Source: an uncultured Ruminococcus sp.
GTDB lineage: Bacteria; Bacillota; Clostridia; Oscillospirales; Ruminococcaceae
Direction: 5' to 3'
Assembly: GCA_947177715.1 (NCBI GenBank)
Contig: CAMWVM010000030.1
Span: 1 to 11,038, forward strand
Length of the DNA stretch: 11,038 nucleotides
The notes under the pieces are model-generated. The model searched no databases, was not told where the DNA came from, and saw only the letters and a list, made by a program, of their open reading frames with translations. Each line of letters opens with the position of its first letter. The stretch's first letter is position 1. This document shows, piece after piece, positions 1-5,912 of the stretch. Made by a program: the position numbers and the translations under genes.

Positions 1-119
<119 letters not shown>

Positions 120-1151
120 CATGAGTAAGCAGTTAGTGTATGACGATACATAAGCCTCATATTTAATATCAGGTTGGACAACCTCAATTTTTGGTGCAAC
201 GCCCTCTTGAATAGGCATATCAGTAGAAATATAGTCATTTCCAAAACGATTAGCTGATTTCATACCGCCATTTTCAGGATTTCGGGGTATCATACTTTCT
301 GGAATATACTGCTTGACTCTGCCCATTCTAAGGGCGTCCCACCATTGAGAGATAACCTCATCAAGAGCGTCAAAACAATCTGACTTTCCGCCATCAAATA
401 TTGATTTGCCTCTGCCCTTATGCTTTTTATTATTAAAGAATTTTAACGGAACAGCCATTATATAATCGCCGTCAAATTCTACAACTGGCGGTATTTTCTC
501 CAGTTCTGCAATGGTATTCAACGGTTTTTCATTGCCGTTGTCATCATATAGGCGGCTTTCAACAATGCCTTTCCCGTAACGTTCATTGAGTATATATCGT
601 TTTGACTTTACAGTATAAACAGTTTTAAATATAATTGCTGTAATAATCCCTCTCTGACGCTCGTATTCCACTTTATCAGCACCAACAAAATCAACTATTG
701 GATATGGTGATATATCAGTATCAACCGAAATCTTAAAAGCTCCGTCTCCATCAACAAGAGTGTCAACTATAGCATTTGCTATTAATTGGATAAAATTTAA
801 ATTGCCTTTATCTTGATTTATAATTGCGTCCCAATCGTTTTTGCCTCCGCTGTTAAAGTCTACATCGTCCATATCAGAATATACGATATATGCAAGGGTA
901 TCGGCTATTATTGCAGGAAGTCCGCTGTGGATTTTACGTATCTTATCTTTTTTCGGTACGCTCTCCCAAAAAGCAGATTTTGCACCATATCTATTAAGCT
1001 GCTTGAAAAACTGATAAATCTCGTCTGCGTCACCCCTATACCAAATTTGCGCTCTTAGAACCTCTGTATTAAATGTCATGTTTTCCATTAACACTATGTT
1101 TTGTTCGCTTGCAGGAATGATATTCAGCCAGTTTTGTATCACTTTTTTCAC
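120..1151 (-). CDS. Phage portal protein, 3'-truncated by the contig end
   Basis: Portal proteins form the dodecameric ring at one capsid vertex through which terminase pumps DNA and to which the tail attaches. The assignment rests on position directly after terL and on an N-terminal region typical of Firmicute phage portals (IIPASEQ, then IWYRGDADEIYQFFKQL). The exact portal family is not certain. A start at 1190 (TTG) is possible, but GTG at 1151 has GGAAG about six bases upstream and begins just after the terL stop, so I prefer it. About 344 residues are visible, while such portals usually run to roughly 450-520, so the C-terminal part is missing. The open frame continues into the adapter to a stop at 99-101, and its last six residues (LYIINI) are adapter-encoded and must be discarded. 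Confidence 0.8.
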
Positions 1152-1164
1152 CTTGCTTCCTAAA

Positions 1165-2508
1165 TTAAATCTCAAGTTTAACACTTCCAATCATTGATTT
1201 ATACGGCAACCACGCATACTGACAAGAGTTAATGCAATGGTCGTGTCCGTCTTCAGGCTCATACTTATCATCTTTCCAAGAGTAAATATTAAGCTCTGCA
1301 ATATAACTTTTACAGATATTAAGCACTAAAAAATCACCTGCCGCCATCCATGCTGACTGCAAGTGAATTCTATCAATTATTTTTGTTTTCTTAAAGGCAG
1401 GAATGAAATTATATATACACCCTGTCAGCCTTTTGTATTTCATGCATTCTGTAATTGTTGCCTGATCGGCATTATCTATATACACATCCCTTGCAAATCC
1501 CCACATCTGCCTGTTTGCCTCTAAAAATCTTACAAACTCTGGCGGAATATCTGACGGAGAAATTGGTATTTTTAAATCTTTGTTGTTATACACTCTTTCA
1601 TCAAGGATAACGCATTTTCTGTCAACGGTTATCCCCTCAAAGATAAATGCAAGGGTATCAGGTGTACTCTGAGAATATGCAGTATCAAGAGCCGCAGAAA
1701 AGCGAATAAATTTAAGCTTCTTAGCCTGCTCAAGTGTAATTATATTCTTGTCCTCAAGATTAAATACAAGCCCTGTTGCTCGTCCCCTTAAACCTAAGAT
1801 TTTATTTTTATACAGCTTTGTACCTTTAGGCGCTGCTGCCTTTTTCTTTTCTATATCTTCAGGTGCTAAACTCAAATTATCACCAAAAGAGAAGAACCAA
1901 TACCTCCAATTAGGTACAGGTTCTTCTTTTAATTCTGACATAATTTCGTTGGGAATGTCTGAAGCGTATTTTTTATATGGTCTTGACCGATTTACAAATT
2001 CCTTATACACTGGCAAGCTTGGATCATCAGGATTTAATGTTGCCATTAGATAATCATTACGTGTTGATATCTCACGGACAAACTCAATATCGGCGGTATT
2101 GATCTCATCAATATACACACAGCCAAACTGAGAGCCGAGAACATTCTGCCATTTATCTTTGTTATCATATCCGAGAACATAAATGATTTTACCCTCAAAC
2201 TTAATATGAGGTAGTTTGTTATCCTTGTCGCCGTTACCGAAATACTCAGCGTTGCAGTGCAAATCAAGTATACCGTTATCCTGCTGAATAATATTCTTTT
2301 CGGCTGTTCCTGTGGTTTTGCTTGCAATGATATGCAGTTTCTTAGGACTTGCGGACACCATTCGCATAAACTTTACGCCAGCACCGACGGTTGTTTTCCC
2401 TGAAGCTGTTGTACCCTCTAAAAAGTCAGCCGAAACATTGTGAGTAGAATTTATAAAGTCTATATACTTTGGAGAAAGAGGAAAAGATTTATTCTTCAAG
2501 TCCCTCAC
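1165..2508 (-). CDS. terL: Terminase large subunit (TerL): packaging ATPase and nuclease
   Basis: TerL drives DNA into the prohead and cuts the concatemer. The N-terminal ATPase has a Walker A loop GTTASGKT (residues 32-39), a Walker B strand with catalytic glutamate CVYIDE (130-135), and a motif III/coupling segment ATLNPDDP (156-163). The C-terminal RNase H-like nuclease shows the expected acidic residues: D275 in AALDTAYS, D345 in VYIDNAD, and D423 in GHDHCINS. At 447 residues it is full length. The GTG start at 2508 lies inside the last codons of terS with no clear ribosome site; a TTG three codons later has GAGGG just upstream and could be the real start. The 20-base overlap with terS suggests coupled translation. 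Confidence 0.95.
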   Translation of the reverse strand: MRDLKNKSFPLSPKYIDFINSTHNVSADFLEGTTASGKTTVGAGVKFMRMVSASPKKLHIIASKTTGTAEKNIIQQDNGILDLHCNAEYFGNGDKDNKLPHIKFEGKIIYVLGYDNKDKWQNVLGSQFGCVYIDEINTADIEFVREISTRNDYLMATLNPDDPSLPVYKEFVNRSRPYKKYASDIPNEIMSELKEEPVPNWRYWFFSFGDNLSLAPEDIEKKKAAAPKGTKLYKNKILGLRGRATGLVFNLEDKNIITLEQAKKLKFIRFSAALDTAYSQSTPDTLAFIFEGITVDRKCVILDERVYNNKDLKIPISPSDIPPEFVRFLEANRQMWGFARDVYIDNADQATITECMKYKRLTGCIYNFIPAFKKTKIIDRIHLQSAWMAAGDFLVLNICKSYIAELNIYSWKDDKYEPEDGHDHCINSCQYAWLPYKSMIGSVKLEI

Positions 2509-2884
2509 CGCCGATTTGGTCTAAAATATCCGCAAACTTTTCAGAGGTTTTGACTGTTGTGTCAACCTTTACAGTATATTCCCCAGTCATTTTGTTAAGT
2601 GTATCGATAGCACGTATACGATCTGTAGGTGTATTCCCCTTATCCTTTGCAATGTCCGATAACATTGCCTGACGCTCTTTGGCATTAAGGATTCGCTCGT
2701 CCTGAGATTTTTCAGACAGCTCTTTTATGTATTCTGCAACTCTCACATTTTCTAACAATTTACAAGCGTTTGCATTCGCATAATTTTCTGAATAACCTGC
2801 TTTAATCGCACTTTGAACGGTGTTACCGCTTTGTGCATAATATTCTGCAAATTTCTTTTGTCTTGCATTTATTTTCTTTTTCAC
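2489..2884 (-). CDS. terS: Terminase small subunit (TerS), Terminase_2 type
   Basis: TerS binds the packaging site on the phage genome and hands DNA to TerL. The 131-residue protein opens with the pattern NARQKKFAEYYAQSGNTVQS followed by AIKAGYSENYANANA (about residues 6-41), the N-terminal helix-turn-helix of the Terminase_2 family. The middle carries a helical segment with AKERQAMLSDIA and the sequence PTDRIRAIDTLNKMTGEY (about 86-103), also usual for the family. The start is GTG, with AAAGGA ten bases upstream. It is the first gene after a 291-base non-coding stretch and overlaps terL by 20 bases. Family assignment is from recognised motifs plus position. Confidence 0.92.
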   Translation of the reverse strand: MKKKINARQKKFAEYYAQSGNTVQSAIKAGYSENYANANACKLLENVRVAEYIKELSEKSQDERILNAKERQAMLSDIAKDKGNTPTDRIRAIDTLNKMTGEYTVKVDTTVKTSEKFADILDQIGGEGLEE

Positions 2885-2911
2885 GGAATCACCGTCCTTT
2901 TTTTACATAGC

Positions 2912-2935
2912 AAAACAGCAGCCATACGACTGCTG
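2912..2935 (-). terminator. Hairpin with short U tract in the terS leader (weak terminator or attenuator)
   Basis: On the minus strand, CAGCAGTC and GGCTGCTG form an 8-bp stem (one G-T pair) around the loop GTAT, followed by TTTTGC. The strong short stem and immediate T tract resemble an intrinsic terminator, though four T residues is few. It lies about 30 bases before the terS start, downstream of the TATAAT at 2954-2959, so it could end leftover early transcription, act as an attenuator, or simply structure the leader. Confidence 0.4.
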
Positions 2936-2953
2936 AATGCTAAAAATATTATT

Positions 2954-2982
2954 ATTATAGGAGGATGGGAAGTCCTCATAAG
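2954..2982 (-). promoter_or_regulatory. Candidate late promoter before terS
   Basis: The minus strand carries an exact TATAAT at 2959-2954. Seventeen bases upstream the hexamer is CTTATG, a poor match to TTGACA. A good -10 with a weak -35 is what an activator-dependent late promoter would look like, and the upstream gene encodes a sigma-like late regulator. The spacer itself can fold as a 5-bp hairpin (2961-2977). In an AT-rich stretch a chance TATAAT is quite possible. Confidence 0.35.
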
Positions 2983-2984
2983 TG

Positions 2985-3065
2985 GTGCCGACCGACGGAG
3001 TTGCACCGACGTATTTATGCAGTAGTGCGTACTTGCATAAATTAACTGTGCCGACATACGGAGCT
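2985..3065 (-). repeat. Direct repeat pair flanking a 9-bp inverted repeat
   Basis: Bases 2985-3002 and 3048-3065 share 15 of 18 positions (pattern GTGCCGAC, two variable bases, ACGGAG), 63 bases apart. Between them, ATTTATGCA at 3013-3021 is the perfect inverse of TGCATAAAT at 3034-3042 across a 12-base loop. A third partial copy of the CCGAC motif is at 3006-3010. The symmetry suggests a protein-binding array, such as a TerS or regulator site, or a structured RNA. Confidence 0.65.
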
Positions 3066-3075
3066 TTCGCTCCGT
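3058..3075 (-). other. Perfect stem-loop with GAAA loop
   Basis: On the minus strand the stem ACGGAGC pairs perfectly with GCTCCGT over a GAAA loop, a stable GNRA-type tetraloop in RNA. No T run follows (next bases ATGTC), so it is not an ordinary terminator. It overlaps the second copy of the 18-base direct repeat. Confidence 0.6.
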
Positions 3076-3118
3076 GAGAACAATTAAGGAGACAACAAAA
3101 ATTGAATAACAAGATAGC

Positions 3119-3175
3119 TTTTATACTATCTCCAGTTTAAATTTTAACATAGGAAAAACGAACAAAACGAACAAC
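3119..3175 (-). promoter_or_regulatory. Tandem AAACGAAC repeats and possible promoter after the late regulator gene
   Basis: On the plus strand AAACGAAC occurs at 3156-3163 and 3165-3172, a nine-base period. Read on the minus strand, TTGTTC is followed 17 bases later by TATGTT, a moderate promoter match, and a TATAAA with an adjacent 6-bp inverted repeat lies further on at about 3119-3131. The site is immediately past the regulator's stop codon. The function is inferred only from position and repeat structure. Confidence 0.3.
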
Positions 3176-3553
3176 TTATGATTTATGTAAGTATCTTATT
3201 ACTCTCATTCGACAACTATCCGCTGTATTGCCTCTTATTTTGTGTGCAACCTGTAGCCATGAATAGCCATGAACGAAACGTAATATAAACATCTTCCTTG
3301 TTTGAAAATCATCTATGCTATTAATATATTCTTGGATTTGATCACGAGAACGCTCCAAAACGCTTAATCTTGTAAGCAACGGAATTGTACTGCTGTCTGA
3401 CTTATACCCCTCTATCCTAACGTTATGTACACTGTAAGGGTGCTTGCTGCCAGACTGCACCGTGTCACCTGCGTAATGTCCGGCAAGCTCTTTTTTGATG
3501 TCTGCTATCTCTGCACATATTGATCTGTATTTTTTCAGTTCATCAATGGTCAT
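3176..3553 (-). CDS. Late transcription regulator, sigma-70 region 4-like (ArpU/RinA type)
   Basis: This small protein most likely switches on the late (packaging, head and tail) genes that follow. The 125-residue product has a helical region up to about residue 80, then the stretch DDFQTRKMFILRF (81-93) and a helix-turn-helix YSWLQVAHKIRGNTADSCRM (about 97-116), matching the 'sigma factor-like' phage regulators that sit just before terS. The start is ATG at 3553, with GGGGATAGG just upstream and an 11-base overlap with the preceding gene. A longer upstream reading gives hydrophobic residues that are only the upstream gene's other frame, so it is not used. I cannot separate ArpU, RinA and DUF1492 families by eye. 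Confidence 0.78.
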   Translation of the reverse strand: MTIDELKKYRSICAEIADIKKELAGHYAGDTVQSGSKHPYSVHNVRIEGYKSDSSTIPLLTRLSVLERSRDQIQEYINSIDDFQTRKMFILRFVHGYSWLQVAHKIRGNTADSCRMRVIRYLHKS

Positions 3554-3731
3554 TCCTATCCCCTTTCGCAATTTTACGCATAAGTACCAAAAAATCTTTG
3601 TTATCAATAATACCCTCACCCAACGCATTAGCAGCGTCAGAAGCAGGATAACGACAGTTATCAAAATGCTTGAATAATTCTTCCTTGGTTTTAATTTCAA
3701 CGGTTTTTCCGTTTAATAAAATAACTTCCAT
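3543..3731 (-). CDS. Small hypothetical protein, 62 residues
   Basis: I do not recognise a family. The product starts MEVILLNGKTVEIKTKEELF, a likely short beta hairpin followed by a helix, then CRYPASDAANALGEGIID and a basic, charged tail (KIAKGDRNDH). It is soluble-looking, with no membrane segment and one cysteine. ATG at 3731 has GGAGG seven bases upstream, a near-ideal site, while an in-frame ATG further up (3767) lacks such a site and would run into the preceding mini-gene. Its stop overlaps the late regulator start by 11 bases, so the two are probably translated together. Confidence 0.65.
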   Translation of the reverse strand: MEVILLNGKTVEIKTKEELFKHFDNCRYPASDAANALGEGIIDNKDFLVLMRKIAKGDRNDH

Positions 3732-3747
3732 GTGATCGCCTCCGACA

Positions 3748-3773
3748 TAAGTATTCCCAGTCAGCAATACTTA
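3748..3773 (-). repeat. 8-bp inverted repeat at a mini-gene stop codon
   Basis: TAAGTATT (3748-3755) is the exact inverse of AATACTTA (3766-3773), with a ten-base loop containing the stop codon of the 27-residue gene. It lies just upstream of the GGAGG site for the next gene, so an RNA hairpin here could tune reinitiation. No T run follows, which argues against a terminator. Confidence 0.45.
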
Positions 3774-3844
3774 ATACGCTGTTTACGGAGGATTTCGTCT
3801 ATAAGACTTAATATAATTATGTTTTTAGTCTTTTGATTTTTCAT
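3761..3844 (-). CDS. Putative 27-residue basic mini-protein
   Basis: This very short frame has a strong ribosome site (GGGAGGAGGC, about five bases before the ATG), better than many longer genes here. The product reads MKNQKTKNIIILSLIDEILR then KQRIKYC: a basic N-terminus, a short aliphatic stretch, and a likely amphipathic helix. No family is recognised. It begins two bases after the stop of the 41-residue gene and ends about 30 bases before the next start. Its reality rests on the ribosome site and tight packing only. It might instead be a leader peptide for the downstream genes. Confidence 0.45.
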   Translation of the reverse strand: MKNQKTKNIIILSLIDEILRKQRIKYC

Positions 3845-3845
3845 G

Positions 3846-3971
3846 TTAAGCCTCCTCCCGTTTTGCAATAATTACTTGCATACTGTCATACAATTTGAGC
3901 TTATCAAGTACTACGTCAGGCATAATCACAAGCAATATAATGCAAATTATATCTCTTATAAATCTCATCAT
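3846..3971 (-). CDS. Putative 41-residue membrane mini-protein
   Basis: The frame begins ATGATG, overlapping the TGA of the preceding gene, the usual arrangement in this operon, and ends just before a new GGAGG site. The product has a basic start (MMRFIRD), a hydrophobic run IICIILLVIMPDVVL (about residues 8-22) that could be a single membrane span, and a charged C-terminal half ending IIAKREEA. No family is recognised. The ribosome site is weak (GGACGG), so expression would depend on coupling to the upstream gene. The hydrophobic segment is only 12 to 15 residues long, short for a full transmembrane helix. Confidence 0.45.
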   Translation of the reverse strand: MMRFIRDIICIILLVIMPDVVLDKLKLYDSMQVIIAKREEA

Positions 3972-4225
3972 TTTTCACCGTCCATTCTTGCACCGAGACT
4001 ACAAAAATCATCGGGCTTACGTTTATCAAAGCAATACTGCGGAATCCTGTTGCAGTACCCTTTTCTCAGGTTTTTATCATTTGAATTATTAGTATAAAAC
4101 TCACAGTCTTTACACCTTACAACAGGCTCAACGTCTGCGGCTGGCTCTACGTTGGCGGCAATAACAACAGGATCATTACTAACTCTACCCTCAATCAGTT
4201 TATCTACATCAATATACTTAGCCAT
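3968..4225 (-). CDS. Small cysteine-rich phage protein (five cysteines)
   Basis: The 85-residue product starts MAKYIDVDKLIEG, carries an acidic, alanine-rich middle, then RCKDCEFYT (C38, C41), GYCNR (C58), QYCFD (C65) and DDFCSLGARM (C75). The pattern 'VVRCKDC... GYC... DDFCS.GA' is a familiar architecture in Clostridia phage accessory regions and suggests a zinc-binding knuckle. No function is established to my knowledge. ATG at 4225 is preferred: it has AAGGAG ten bases upstream, while the GTG nine bases earlier lies too close to that site. It overlaps the preceding gene by eight bases and the next by four. Confidence 0.72.
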   Translation of the reverse strand: MAKYIDVDKLIEGRVSNDPVVIAANVEPAADVEPVVRCKDCEFYTNNSNDKNLRKGYCNRIPQYCFDKRKPDDFCSLGARMDGEK

Positions 4226-4568
4226 TGTTTTCACGCTCCTTCAACGTTTTTTCGGCTTTATCTTTTGTTAGAAATACGGTATTGTTTATCTCTTTTTCAT
4301 TAAATGTTCTGCTTTCTGTCCTATAGATCGTGTCATATTTTGTGATTTCTATTTTGCGTACTTTTTCGGCTTTTGGCATAGACATAAAACTAAACATCGA
4401 TTTAACAAAATAAACCTCATCGCCAACCTTACAAGGCAAGACAATTACTCTTGATTTATCTTGATAATGAGGGCAGTTTTCTTTCATATTTTCATTTTTT
4501 ATTTTGCACACAAATTGATGTGTACAATTTTCACATTTTTTTACATCTGATAATTCATTAACTGTCAT
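4218..4568 (-). CDS. Accessory phage protein with N-terminal Cys4 motif
   Basis: The 116-residue protein has two parts. Residues 12-32 carry C12, C15, C21 and C32 (KCENC...FVC...NCPHY), a probable zinc site. From about 41 comes a beta-rich stretch, RVIVLPCKVGDEVYFV, then FNEKEINNTVFLTKDKAEKTLKE near the end. The 'LPCKVGD.VY ... TVFLTK.EAE..L' pattern recurs in Clostridia phage proteins of unknown function; the middle resembles small SH3/KOW-like barrels, which is inference. ATG at 4568 has AAGGGG nine bases upstream and overlaps the stop of the preceding mini-gene. Confidence 0.72.
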   Translation of the reverse strand: MTVNELSDVKKCENCTHQFVCKIKNENMKENCPHYQDKSRVIVLPCKVGDEVYFVKSMFSFMSMPKAEKVRKIEITKYDTIYRTESRTFNEKEINNTVFLTKDKAEKTLKERENNG

Positions 4569-4708
4569 TTTATAAATCCCCTTATCACTTTTTCACCTCC
4601 GCATTTTTTGCATTTGAAACGAACACAAAAGTCATATGGTTTATCGTCTAATTCCCATTCATGTAAGCAGAAGAATGATTTTAATTTGTTTTTCAAACAT
4701 CTAAGCAT
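4565..4708 (-). CDS. Small zinc-ribbon protein, 47 residues
   Basis: The protein reads MLRCLKNKLKSFFCLHEWEL, then DDKPYDFCVRFKCKKCGGEK and a basic tail. C14 and H16 with C33 and C36 (KCKKCGG) make a plausible small zinc ribbon. Support is good: AGGAG eight bases before the ATG at 4708, an eight-base overlap with the upstream gene, and an ATGA overlap with the downstream gene, so it fills an otherwise empty gap exactly. No named family is recognised. The basic N-terminus plus zinc knuckle would suit nucleic-acid binding, but that is inference. Confidence 0.7.
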   Translation of the reverse strand: MLRCLKNKLKSFFCLHEWELDDKPYDFCVRFKCKKCGGEKVIRGFIK

Positions 4709-4880
4709 TTTTTGTTCTCCTGTTCCAAGCTTTCATGGCTTGTTCTCTTGACGAAAATATTGCTGTACTTGCACGACATCCATTACAAATACAATAGTAT
4801 AAACCTGTGAAATCAAGTGGTAGATCAACCTTTATATTATTACAACCACAAAACGGACAAGGCTTTAATTTATTATCCAT
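4701..4880 (-). CDS. Lar-like restriction alleviation protein
   Basis: The 59-residue protein has LKPCPFCGC (C8, C11), then YYCICNGCRA (C30, C32, C35), and ends REQAMKAWNRR. That CPFCG start with EA..AWNRR finish is the signature of the Lar family. The founding member, Rac prophage RalR/Lar, modulates type I restriction; most phage homologues, including this one, are assigned by similarity only. ATG at 4880 is chosen because AAGGAGG sits nine bases upstream; the in-frame codon at 4919 lies inside the preceding gene. As a member of the accessory block, it is a good candidate for protection against host restriction, though the assignment does not prove activity. Confidence 0.8.
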   Translation of the reverse strand: MDNKLKPCPFCGCNNIKVDLPLDFTGLYYCICNGCRASTAIFSSREQAMKAWNRRTKNA

Positions 4881-4894
4881 CTTATAATACCTCC

Positions 4895-5098
4895 TTACTC
4901 CATGAGCATATGTCCGCAACCATCACATTTTGCAAATATATGCCCGTTATATGTTGACCTAACACACGTTACAGTTCCGTCACAAAGAGGACATTTAAAT
5001 TCAACTGATTTTCCCCATTCTTTACGGTTTTTACTTGGTGCATTTTCTGTAACCGCTTTCATAAATTTTAATGTTGATTCAGATATTTCATTATTCAT
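4895..5098 (-). CDS. Small zinc-ribbon protein, 67 residues
   Basis: After a helical N-terminus (residues 1-30, STLKFMKAVTENA) the protein has FKCPLCDG (C36, C39), TCVR (C45) and AKCDGCGHML (C58, C61), a two-knuckle zinc ribbon with the usual spacing. The family name is not recognised. The ATG at 5098 overlaps the stop of the preceding gene (ATGAATAA) and its own ribosome site is weak (GGGAA directly before the start), so it likely depends on translational coupling. It is followed by 14 bases and then the Lar-like gene, and the two zinc-ribbon proteins may act together, which is only suggested by position. Confidence 0.7.
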   Translation of the reverse strand: MNNEISESTLKFMKAVTENAPSKNRKEWGKSVEFKCPLCDGTVTCVRSTYNGHIFAKCDGCGHMLME

Positions 5099-5270
5099 TT
5101 CCCAAATCTCTTTTCGGCTTATCTAATGATTTGCAAACCTTTTCATGCGTGCAATAAATCTCAATTACTTTATCTATAAAAAAATCGTCACCAAGTTTTT
5201 CGCTTTGGTTAACTTTGACTTCAATATAAGGGCATTTATCACAACATCTTTTTAAGCGATAATCAATCAT
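5091..5270 (-). CDS. Small cysteine-rich protein, 59 residues
   Basis: The product starts MIDYRLKRCCDKCPYIEVKV and later has EIYCTHEKVCK, giving C9, C10, C13, C40 and C46, a probable zinc site formed by two distant knuckles. The rest is charged and soluble-looking. Support is strong for its size: AAGGAGG lies seven bases upstream of the ATG, the start overlaps the stop of the DUF3850 gene (ATGA), and the end overlaps the next gene start by eight bases. I recognise the 'C..CP.IE ... C.H...C' layout from other Clostridia phages, but no function is known to me. Confidence 0.7.
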   Translation of the reverse strand: MIDYRLKRCCDKCPYIEVKVNQSEKLGDDFFIDKVIEIYCTHEKVCKSLDKPKRDLGNE

Positions 5271-5521
5271 TTCTCTGCCTCCTTAATCCCCAAAGCTACA
5301 TAACCATCTTTTAGTACCCAACCACTGAGGATATATGTGATTTTGTAAGTATGATTTTTTATTTCATGATGGATATACTTTTCCCTGTTATTTACTGCTG
5401 CGAATTTAATCAAATCTCCTACCTTATAATTTCTATCGTCATATCTAATTTCAAATGTCTTTTCGCCTCTTAAAACAGCGTCGCAAAATTCTATGTTTAG
5501 TTTTAACTTATGTGTTTTCAT
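5267..5521 (-). CDS. DUF3850 protein (ASCH/PUA-like fold)
   Basis: The 84-residue protein begins MKTHKLKLNIEFCDAVLRGE followed by KTFEIRYDDRNYKVGDLIKF (about 21-40) and ends YILSGWVLKDGYVALGIKE. The 'F..V..G.KTFEIR..DR.Y.VGD.I' core is the DUF3850 signature, a compact ASCH-type beta barrel related to PUA RNA-binding domains. The molecular role is not known; RNA or modified-nucleotide binding is inferred from the fold. ATG at 5521 has TGGAGG six bases upstream and overlaps the yopX-like gene by 14 bases. Confidence 0.85.
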   Translation of the reverse strand: MKTHKLKLNIEFCDAVLRGEKTFEIRYDDRNYKVGDLIKFAAVNNREKYIHHEIKNHTYKITYILSGWVLKDGYVALGIKEAEK

Positions 5522-5912
5522 GCTGAACCTCCAGTAAATCGGGATTATCGTAAATGTTGCCGATTACCTCGAATTCATAGTAATCTGTATCGCAAAGTCC
5601 TTCATAAAATCCTTTTTCATGCTTAACGGCAAAACGTTGTGATCTAATTAGATAATATGGATTTCTGGCATAGCCTTTTTTGCCAATAACAATATCCCCC
5701 TCAAAAATCTTAACACCGTTTTTGTCGGTCAAGCCTGTGTATTGACCGACTGTTTCGGGAACAACTGTTTGCATTTCGGGTTCAAATACATTTCGTTGGA
5801 TCGTCAATCTACCTGTCGCAATAAACGGATTAACTTTTGCTATGTTTATATAATAGCCCTCAATCCATTCTCCATTATCTGACCGTTTCCCCCTAAACAA
5901 AATTTCTCTCAT
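5508..5912 (-). CDS. YopX family protein
   Basis: The 134-residue protein opens MREILFRGKRSDNGEWIEGY, then has VGQYTGLTDKNGVKIFEGDI (about 56-75) and ends with FEVIGNIYDNPDLL. These are the hallmark segments of the YopX family (PF09643), named after a gene of Bacillus phage SPbeta and found widely in phages. Family structures are beta-rich; the function is not established. ATG at 5912 has GGAGG nine bases upstream and overlaps the preceding gene by 20 bases. It belongs to the accessory run and is typical of this position between replication and late genes. Confidence 0.9.
   Translation of the reverse strand: MREILFRGKRSDNGEWIEGYYINIAKVNPFIATGRLTIQRNVFEPEMQTVVPETVGQYTGLTDKNGVKIFEGDIVIGKKGYARNPYYLIRSQRFAVKHEKGFYEGLCDTDYYEFEVIGNIYDNPDLLEVQHENT

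Larger units (their letters stand above)
2885..3175 (-). other. Non-coding region between late regulator and terS, rich in hairpins and repeats
   Basis: No convincing gene lies here. Visible structure includes a perfect 7-bp hairpin with a four-base loop (3058-3075), a 9-bp inverted repeat (3013-3021 with 3034-3042), an 18-base direct repeat matching at 15 positions (2985-3002 and 3048-3065), a 5-bp hairpin (2961-2977), an 8-bp hairpin followed by TTTT (2912-2935), a 6-bp inverted repeat (3112-3117 with 3126-3131), and tandem AAACGAAC (3156-3172). The site between late regulator and terS is where phages commonly place the late promoter, and cos or pac sites often lie beside terS. Which element does what cannot be told from sequence alone. 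Confidence 0.7.

Noticed and set aside
2985..3075. Cluster of hairpins as a tRNA gene
   Set aside because: The stems do not form a cloverleaf: no 7-bp acceptor stem closing the set, no T-loop consensus, no CCA-like end.
2903..3112. Minus-strand open frame of 69 codons across the gap before terS
   Set aside because: No ribosome site, odd composition, and it simply translates the hairpins and direct repeats; the non-coding explanation is better.
3554..3700. Upstream extension of the late regulator with hydrophobic, membrane-like residues
   Set aside because: It is the alternate frame of the gene for the 62-residue protein; the ATG at 3553 has a good ribosome site and the usual overlap.
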